Shown: in pieces, positions 58,456-64,000 of the stretch | How positions within the stretch are numbered: the first letter of the stretch is position 1 | Layout: each line of letters opens with the position of its first letter | Assembly (NCBI GenBank): GCA_016218825.1 | Contig: JACRCV010000064.1 | Span: 124,001-188,000, forward strand | Length of the DNA stretch: 64,000 nt | Origin: Deltaproteobacteria bacterium | GTDB lineage: Bacteria > Myxococcota > XYA12-FULL-58-9 | Direction: 5' to 3' | The notes under the pieces: model-generated | The model's database searches: none | What the model was told of the DNA's origin: nothing | What the model saw: the letters and a program-made list of their open reading frames with translations, nothing else | Position numbers and translations under genes: made by a program

Positions 58456-59624
58456 GCCACGAGGCGCTCGACAAAGGCTACACTCTCGGCACCCACCGCC
58501 TGGTGCCCCCGGAGACGACGCTCACGACCATCACGCCGCACCTCTCTGCGATGGGCATCACCCGCCTCGCCGACGTCACCGGGCTCGACCGCCTCGGCAT
58601 CCCGACCTTCTGCGCCATTCGCCCGGGCGCGCGCCTGGTGCAGGTGGCGAACGGCAAAGGGCTCGTCGACGCCGACGCCCGGGTCTCGGCCCTGATGGAG
58701 GCCATCGAGGTCTTCCACGCCGAGGAGCCGACGCTGCCGGTCGTCACCTCGAGCTTCGCCGCCCTCTGCGCCGCGGGGCAGGCGGTCGCAAAGCCGCAGG
58801 CGCTGCCCGGCTTCGTCACCGGCCACCATTATAATGATGATTACGTGGTCGACTGGGTGCCGGCCGAGGAGCTGCACTCCGGCGCGCGGGTGCTGGTCCC
58901 GGCGTCCGCCGCCTACCCGGTGTCGCCGTCGCTCTACCTCTGGTGGACGAACGGTCTCGCGAGCGGCAACCACCTGGTGGAGGCGACCCTGCATGCCCTC
59001 TACGAGATCATCGAGCGGCACGCGATGGCGACCGCGGTGCTGCCGGACCCCGACCCGCTGGCGCTGTTGCGGCCGCGGGTGAGCTACCTGCGCCTGGCGA
59101 CCATCACCAGCGCCCCGGTCGCCGAGCTCTGCGAGCGCATCGCCCGTCACGACCTCAAGCTCCTCTTGGCGACCGTGAAGAGCGCGGTGCCGGTGCACAC
59201 CTTCTGGGCGATCTTGCTCGACAAGAAACCCCAGGCCCTCACCACGCTCGTCAACACCGGCTACGGCACGCACGCGAGCCCTACGGTCGCCGCGATCCGC
59301 GCCATCACCGAGGCGGCGCAGTCGCGCCTCGCGATGATCCACGCCAGCCGCGAGGACGTAGCGCACAAGCCGGCGTTCACCGACCACGACAAGCTCTCCC
59401 GCGGCTACGCGTTCTTCGACAACATCATCGGCGGCGGCGACTGGCGGTTCCTCTGCGACTACAGCCGCGCCTCGCTGCGCGACGACTACGAGCGCCTGGT
59501 CGCGGCGCTCGCGACGTGCGGCGCCGGCCAGATCTTGCGCGTCGATCTCACCCGCGCGCCGTTCAATATCCCGGTGGTCAAGGTCATCGTGCCGGGCTTC
59601 CGGTTCGACGACCGTCTGGTGTAG
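58452..59624 (+). CDS. ycaO: YcaO-domain protein paired with TfuA
   Basis: The 390-residue protein covers a full YcaO domain: MGITRLADVTGLDRLGIPTF, RVSALMEAIEVFHAEE (first Glu cluster for ATP/Mg), LHALYEIIERHAMATAV (second), AAIRAITEAAQSRLAMIHASR (third), and a C-terminal PFNIPVVKVIVPGFRFDD. YcaO enzymes activate peptide amide oxygens with ATP; with TfuA the expected chemistry is thioamide formation. The GTG at 58452 lies within the tfuA stop (GTGA), so the two are co-translated. The target could be a short RiPP precursor elsewhere or a housekeeping protein; none is visible in the window. Confidence 0.92.
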   Translation: MSHEALDKGYTLGTHRLVPPETTLTTITPHLSAMGITRLADVTGLDRLGIPTFCAIRPGARLVQVANGKGLVDADARVSALMEAIEVFHAEEPTLPVVTSSFAALCAAGQAVAKPQALPGFVTGHHYNDDYVVDWVPAEELHSGARVLVPASAAYPVSPSLYLWWTNGLASGNHLVEATLHALYEIIERHAMATAVLPDPDPLALLRPRVSYLRLATITSAPVAELCERIARHDLKLLLATVKSAVPVHTFWAILLDKKPQALTTLVNTGYGTHASPTVAAIRAITEAAQSRLAMIHASREDVAHKPAFTDHDKLSRGYAFFDNIIGGGDWRFLCDYSRASLRDDYERLVAALATCGAGQILRVDLTRAPFNIPVVKVIVPGFRFDDRLV

Positions 59625-59636
59625 CGTCGGCGCGCC

Positions 59637-60746
59637 TCAGGGCCAGGTGGTGATCACGAGCTCGGAGCGGCCCTGCAAGCCGCCGCGGCAGCCGCCGCGA
59701 CACATGCTGCTGATCATGAACGCGACCTTGTCGCCCGCGGCCGGGTACCAGGAGTTGATCGGATAGGACTCCGCCTGGATGAACGGCGCCTGGGTCCCGA
59801 CCCACTCCAAGCGCGAGCACTGGCGCGTCCAGTCGGAGCGCAGCCACTCGAAGGTCGCCGCGTACCACCGACCGTTGATGTAGCCGAACACCCAGGCGTT
59901 GCCGTTCACCATGTGCCCCACCGTTCCCTCCTCGGTGTAGGCGGGCTTGGTCATGTCCCAGCAGATGTTGCGATGGGCGCTATCGATCGTGACGTTGGTC
60001 ATCGTGGCGTTCACCGGAAAACCGGCCGGACTGCCGTGACCCCAGGTCACGGTGCTCAAGTTCGGGTCGGGAACCGCATCGGGCGGCGGCCGATCGCCGA
60101 TGCACACGCCCGCGCCGTTGCAGCGATCGTTGTTGGTGCCGGCGTTGCCGTCGTTGCAGCTGACCGTGCCGTCCGGGAAGACCTCGGCGCAGGCCGCGGT
60201 GCCGTCGCAGGTGCGATTGGCGCCGCAGGTGGTGCCGTCATCGACACAGGAGATCGCGACACCGGCGCAGCCGCCGGCGCCGTCACAGACGTCGTGATGG
60301 GTGCACAGCTCGCCGTCGTTGCAGGCGACGGCGCCGCCGGCAAACGTCTCGCTGCAGGTCGCGGTGCCGTTGCAGGCACGACGCGCGCCGCAGACCCCGG
60401 GGTCGTCGTCGCAGACCAGCTCGGCTCCCCCACAGCTGCCGTGGTCGTCGCAGGTGTCGTCGAAGGTGCAGGGGTCGTTGTCGTCGCAGGCCTCCCCCGG
60501 TCGGCAGGGCGCGCAGGTCCCGTCCGGGATGCACACCGTGCCTGCGGTCGTACACTCGCCGCAGGACTGGTGGCAGACCGGATCGAGCCCGCAGTGCAGC
60601 CCGCGACAATCGGGGACGCAGGCCGGCGGCTCGTCGACGGGATCCAGCGACACGTTGATCGGCTCGCCGAGCTCGCCGCTCGCCATCTCGGCACAGCCGA
60701 CCACGCTCGCGAGAAGACACAAGGCGGGGATGCGAAGGTCCGGCAC
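59637..60746 (-). CDS. Cys-rich repeat lipoprotein with unknown C-terminal domain
   Basis: The 369-residue product has a lipoprotein signal (LCLLASVVGC). About ten short Cys/Asp-rich units (residues about 35-230) follow, such as CDDNDPCTFDDTCDDHGSCGG and CNDGELCTHHDVCDGAGGC, the DxDPCT-like pattern of many myxobacterial secreted proteins. The C-terminal domain (about 240-369) is Trp/Asn-rich with two Cys pairs (NICWDMTKPAYTEEGTVG, CRGGCRGG). The GTG at 60746 has AGGAGG at good spacing; the frame to 61046 upstream is not coding. It is convergent with the TfuA-YcaO pair. It might be a modified target only by proximity. Confidence 0.7.
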   Translation of the reverse strand: MPDLRIPALCLLASVVGCAEMASGELGEPINVSLDPVDEPPACVPDCRGLHCGLDPVCHQSCGECTTAGTVCIPDGTCAPCRPGEACDDNDPCTFDDTCDDHGSCGGAELVCDDDPGVCGARRACNGTATCSETFAGGAVACNDGELCTHHDVCDGAGGCAGVAISCVDDGTTCGANRTCDGTAACAEVFPDGTVSCNDGNAGTNNDRCNGAGVCIGDRPPPDAVPDPNLSTVTWGHGSPAGFPVNATMTNVTIDSAHRNICWDMTKPAYTEEGTVGHMVNGNAWVFGYINGRWYAATFEWLRSDWTRQCSRLEWVGTQAPFIQAESYPINSWYPAAGDKVAFMISSMCRGGCRGGLQGRSELVITTWP

Positions 60747-61008
60747 GGGGCCTCCTGTAGGCCAGCGGTGGGCCGCGGCGCGCGACTGCCGCGACCCACC
60801 ACCGGTCGTGTGCCCTCCTGATGAGCTCCGGGATGCACGGACGGTGCCAGGCGCGTGCCGTGGGACAACCCCGCGAGATCTCGAGAGGCCACGACGAGTG
60901 CGAAGTGGTGAGCGGAGCGCGCGCCTCCCGCGGGTCAACCCGCCGGTTCCGGCTGCCGGCGGCGCGCCGGCGCTTGGTCTGTCGCCGCCCTGAGCGTAGG
61001 CTCTCGAG

Positions 61009-61446
61009 ATGACCCTCTTCTCCCGCCGCTTGCCCCACGTGCTCACTCACGCCGACCTGGCGGTGCTCATCACCCCCACCTACGCCGAGGCGACGGGCGT
61101 CGACGAAGACGAGGCGCTCGAGCGGCTGCAAGAGGCCGTCCAAAGAGCCGACATCGCCGACGAGCTCTACGACTGCGTGTCGACGGCGCTCGCCGCGGCG
61201 CAGGGCACGCGCACCGAAGATCAGCTGATGGACAAGTTGTCGAAGGGGGTCCAGAAGCGACGCGGCAAGCTGAAGGCGCTGCCGCCGAGCACGGCGCTCT
61301 CGGCGTTCATGGTCCGCATCAACGTCGCGCTCGGTCACGCGCCGGAAGCGCTGCGTGGCACCCTCGACACCGAGAAGGGCAGGGCGCTCTTGAAGAGCGG
61401 GCTGCGGGAGCTCGGCGAGTTTCTGGTGGACAATCTCCTGCGGTAG
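61009..61446 (+). CDS. Small helical protein of unknown function
   Basis: The 145-residue protein is soluble, with no signal peptide and no Cys-rich region. It is mainly helical: EDEALERLQEAVQRADIADELYDCVST, TEDQLMDKLSKGVQKRRGKLKAL, RALLKSGLRELGEFLVDNLL. No family is recognised. TAGGCT, a -10-like sequence, ends 6 nt before the ATG and there is no clear ribosome-binding site, so a leaderless transcript is possible. The 262-bp gap upstream (60747-61008) holds no recognisable gene. Confidence 0.5.
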   Translation: MTLFSRRLPHVLTHADLAVLITPTYAEATGVDEDEALERLQEAVQRADIADELYDCVSTALAAAQGTRTEDQLMDKLSKGVQKRRGKLKALPPSTALSAFMVRINVALGHAPEALRGTLDTEKGRALLKSGLRELGEFLVDNLLR

Positions 61447-61545
61447 CGCGCGTCTGCGCCGAGGCGCGGCGGCGACGGTTGCTTCGCCGGGCAAGCCTGC
61501 GTACGCTCGGCGAGGAGGACGTGACCGGACTGCGAGGAGGCGCCC

Positions 61546-62379
61546 GTGCGCGACGACCATGACCGTAGGCCTGGCGACGAGCGGCGTCCGAACCTCGACG
61601 CGACCGACCCCGACTCGGCAGGGCCGCCGCTGTCGGTGACATCGAGACCAGGGCAGGCCCGACCGTGGCTGCTCCTGCTCCTGCTCGGAGCGGTTGGCGC
61701 GGCCTGGTTCTATTACGACGTCTTTGTCCCGCTCGAGGACGAGCTTCGCGCCACGGAGCACCAGCGCCTCGCGAGTGAAGAGACCGTGGTCCGCCTCCGC
61801 CGGCAGATCGAGACCCTCGACCGACAGCTCCAGGAGGCCCTCGGCACGACGAACACCCTCGCGGCCCAGGTGGCACAGCGGGAGCGCGAGCTCGACGAGC
61901 TGGTCGGGGCGCAGGAGGAGCTGCAGGAGGAGCTCTACTCCCAGATCGCCGAAGGCGACATCGCCGTGCGCCAGAGCCGCGGCCAGCTGGTGGTCGATCT
62001 CGTCGACAAGATCCTGTTCCCGTCGGGCGAGGCCGACCTGAGCGACGCCGGCAAGACCGTGCTGCGCAAGGTCGGTGAGGCCTTCGTCAAGGTCCCGGAC
62101 AAGCTGATCCAAGTCGGCGGCCACACCGACGACGTCCCGATCTCCGCGAAGCTCAAAGGTCGCTTCCCGAGCAACTGGGAGCTGTCGGCGGCGCGGGCGC
62201 TGAACGTGGTGCGCTTCCTCGAGGACGAGGTCAAGGTCCCGGGCGGCCGCCTCCTCGCCGCCGGTTTCTCGCAGTTCCGGCCGGTCGGCGCCAACGTCAC
62301 CAAAGAGGGCCGGCGCCGGAACCGGCGCATCGAGGTGGTGCTGTTGCCGACCGACGCCCTCAAGGTCACGAGCCCCTGA
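61546..62379 (+). CDS. OmpA/MotB-type peptidoglycan-binding protein with membrane anchor and coiled coil
   Basis: The 277-residue protein has a polar N-terminus, one transmembrane helix (about 42-63, LLLLLLGAVGAAWFYYDVFV), a coiled coil (about 70-135) and a C-terminal OmpA-family domain (about 145-270: DKILFPSGEADLSDAGKTVL, VGGHTDDVPIS, SAARALNVVRFLEDE, GRRRNRRIEVVL). The anchoring in the inner membrane makes it a MotB/OmpA-like protein rather than a barrel. It probably links the inner membrane to peptidoglycan. GAGGAGG precedes the GTG at 61546. The ABC exporter gene follows after 39 bp on the same strand. Confidence 0.85.
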   Translation: MRDDHDRRPGDERRPNLDATDPDSAGPPLSVTSRPGQARPWLLLLLLGAVGAAWFYYDVFVPLEDELRATEHQRLASEETVVRLRRQIETLDRQLQEALGTTNTLAAQVAQRERELDELVGAQEELQEELYSQIAEGDIAVRQSRGQLVVDLVDKILFPSGEADLSDAGKTVLRKVGEAFVKVPDKLIQVGGHTDDVPISAKLKGRFPSNWELSAARALNVVRFLEDEVKVPGGRLLAAGFSQFRPVGANVTKEGRRRNRRIEVVLLPTDALKVTSP

Positions 62380-62418
62380 GCCGCGGCGGTTGGCGACGTG
62401 CGTGAGGAAGGCAATTTG

Positions 62419-64000
62419 GTGAGCGCCACGAGCGACGTGTTCTCGCGGCTGCCGGACGCCTTGCGCCAGGCCCTGGTCGATTCGCTCGCCGCCGCCGACA
62501 CCGTGGTCGCGCTCGTCGTCCTCGACCTGGACCAGGACCTCAGGTTCAGAGATGGGCTCATTGTGCTCACCCGCTCCAGGCTGGTCGCCGTGCAGTCGAC
62601 CGACGCCGGCGCCAAGGTCCAGGGGTGGCCGCTCGCCGAGGTCGACCTGTTGCGCTGTGAAGACCGCGGTGGTCTCGGGACGCTCGAGGCCACGACCAAG
62701 GACGCGCTCCTCGGTCGGTGGCACTACACCGTCGGGCTCGCGAAGCAGGTGGCGGTGCTCGTCGATTTAGTGTCGCAAGCGAAGGCCGGGGTGCGGCTCG
62801 ACGAGGCCGGCGCGGCGCTCGAGCCCGAGATCCCCGAGGCCGTGGCGCCGGAGACCCCGCCCAAGGTCGGCGTGCTCTTCAAACTACTGCGCTTTGCCCG
62901 GCCGCACATCGCGACCTTGATCTTCGGCGTGCTGCTCAGCCTGGCGACCACCGCCGCCGGCCTGGTGCCGCCCTACTTGACGTGGCCGCTCGTCGACGAC
63001 GTGCTGGCGCCGTACCAGAACGAGGTGCGCGAGCTCCGCGCCGCGCCCGAGCAGAGCGACAGCGCCAGAGCCACCAAGCTCGAGGCGCTGCGCCACGAGC
63101 ACCACGAGCCGTTCGCCAGGGTTCCCTGGTACCTCGGCGGCATGCTCGCCGCCGCGCTGTTGGCGTGGGTGCTGGCGTGGGCGCAGGGCTGGGTGCTGGC
63201 GCGGCTCTCGGAGCGGGTCAGCGCCGACTTGCGCAACACCACCTACGCGCATTTGCACAAGCTGTCGTTGGACTACTTCAGCGCCAAGCGCACCGGCGAT
63301 TTGGTGGCGCGCATCAGCAGCGACACCGATCGGATCTGCAACTTCCTCTCCGACACCCTGATGGACTTCGCGACCGACATCCTGATGATCGCCGGCACCG
63401 CGGTGATGCTGTTCGCGATGGATCCGGTGCTGGCGCTCGCGACCTTGACCACCTTCCCGCTCGTCGCCTGGTTGACGCTCTACACCCGCAACCGCCTGAC
63501 GCACGGGTTCTTGCACGGCAGCCGCGCCTGGGCCGACATGACCAGCATCCTCGCCGACACCATCCCCGGGGTGCGGGTCGTCAAGGCGTTCGCGCAGGAG
63601 CAGCGCGAGATCGAGCGCTTCCGGGCCGCGAACGACCGCATCGTCGCCGCCAACGACCGCGTCAACCGGCTGTGGACCTTCTTCTGGCCTCTCGTCGCGC
63701 TGCTCAATCAGATCGGGCTGCTCGTCGCCTGGGCGCTCGGCGCCTGGCGGGTCTTCGACCAGCGCATCACCGTCGGCGTGCTGACCGCGTTTCTGGCCTA
63801 CATCGCCCGCTTCTACACCCGCCTCGAGTCGATGACGCGGATGGCCGGCAACACCCAGCGGGCGGCGGCGAGCGCCCAGCGGATCTTCGACGTCTTGGAC
63901 CGCACGCCGAGCGTCCCCGAGCCCGCGCATCCGGTCCACCCCGAGAAGCTCGCGGGCGCGATCGCCATCAACGGCGTCAGCTTCCGCTTCGGCAACCGCC
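62419..64000 (+). CDS. ABC exporter (type 1), N-terminal part; truncated by window end
   Basis: The frame is open from the GTG at 62419 (GAGGAAGG 7 nt upstream) to the window edge, giving 527 codons. Residues 1-135 are a soluble beta-rich domain, perhaps PH-like (LRFRDGLIVLTRSRLVAVQS, LLGRWHYTVGL). The six-helix exporter membrane domain follows from about residue 155 (FARPHIATLIFGVLLSLATT), with family motifs LSERVSADLRNTTYAHLHKL, YFSAKRTGDLVARISSDTDR and GVRVVKAFAQEQREIERF. The last visible residues (AIAINGVSFRFGNR) begin the ATP-binding domain. It exports a lipid, peptide or drug; the substrate is not predictable. The N-terminal domain is unusual for this class. Confidence 0.9.
   Translation, partial: MSATSDVFSRLPDALRQALVDSLAAADTVVALVVLDLDQDLRFRDGLIVLTRSRLVAVQSTDAGAKVQGWPLAEVDLLRCEDRGGLGTLEATTKDALLGRWHYTVGLAKQVAVLVDLVSQAKAGVRLDEAGAALEPEIPEAVAPETPPKVGVLFKLLRFARPHIATLIFGVLLSLATTAAGLVPPYLTWPLVDDVLAPYQNEVRELRAAPEQSDSARATKLEALRHEHHEPFARVPWYLGGMLAAALLAWVLAWAQGWVLARLSERVSADLRNTTYAHLHKLSLDYFSAKRTGDLVARISSDTDRICNFLSDTLMDFATDILMIAGTAVMLFAMDPVLALATLTTFPLVAWLTLYTRNRLTHGFLHGSRAWADMTSILADTIPGVRVVKAFAQEQREIERFRAANDRIVAANDRVNRLWTFFWPLVALLNQIGLLVAWALGAWRVFDQRITVGVLTAFLAYIARFYTRLESMTRMAGNTQRAAASAQRIFDVLDRTPSVPEPAHPVHPEKLAGAIAINGVSFRFGNR

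Overview
The window is very GC-rich, densely coded on both strands, and reads as chromosome from a myxobacterium-like member of the Myxococcota (formerly Deltaproteobacteria). The evidence is a C-terminal MYXO-CTERM-type tail (GCSC, hydrophobic stretch, Arg cluster) at 5751-5936, many Cys-rich lipoproteins with MopE-like 'DNDCDGQIDEG' or Asp-rich calcium-type repeats, PEGA-domain proteins, a Ser/Thr kinase, an FHA-containing sigma-54 activator, and numerous GTG starts. No rRNA, tRNA or CRISPR array was seen.

Layout. 1-3961: tail of a membrane protein, then an envelope operon (DUF4398-like lipoprotein, OmpA with thrombospondin type-3 repeats, ExbB, ExbD, TonB-family protein). 3944-7329: an accessory patch with a prlF-yhaV toxin-antitoxin pair, a REP-associated tyrosine transposase element with 17-bp inverted ends, a decapitated MYXO-CTERM gene and a Fic protein. 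The toxin-antitoxin pair and the fic gene are each flanked by a short direct repeat that copies the 3' end of the adjacent chromosomal gene. 7278-12744: a CAP-like lipoprotein, a RecA/DnaB-like protein with a broken P-loop, and envelope proteins. 12795-18432 (minus): three genes joined by ATGA overlaps, REC-GGDEF-EAL, MltF-type and Slt-type lytic transglycosylases. 18594-25126: two adjacent caspase-like, EF-hand-bearing proteins, a pectate-lyase-fold lipoprotein and an orphan gene. 25165-37881: metabolic and regulatory genes, including a zinc-lacking MDR oxidoreductase, a beta-CASP metallo-beta-lactamase protein, an HPr-like fusion, an ECF sigma / FecR-PEGA-TPR operon, an APP1-type phosphatase, a glyoxalase-II-like hydrolase, HEAT-repeat and cNMP-binding proteins. 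38077-48293: a lipoprotein-rich cluster with two tandem MopE-like paralogues, a protein with seven CDCGCG repeats, an FHA sigma-54 activator and a PEGA-tailed kinase; two genes here have good sigma-54 promoters. 48324-56288: a beta-propeller lipoprotein with a TolB-like/PEGA/barrel partner, a Cys-type sulfatase overlapping its radical-SAM maturase, and a coiled-coil lipoprotein. 56297-64000: UbiE-type methyltransferase, a translationally coupled TfuA-YcaO pair, another Cys-rich lipoprotein, an OmpA-domain protein, and an ABC exporter running off the end.

The best candidates for undescribed biology are the TfuA-YcaO pair with no visible precursor peptide, the tandem caspase-like/EF-hand proteins, the HPr-like fusion, the P-loop-deficient DnaB-like protein, and the 3'-end duplications around the accessory genes. 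Functional assignments rest on motifs read by eye; no database search was run.
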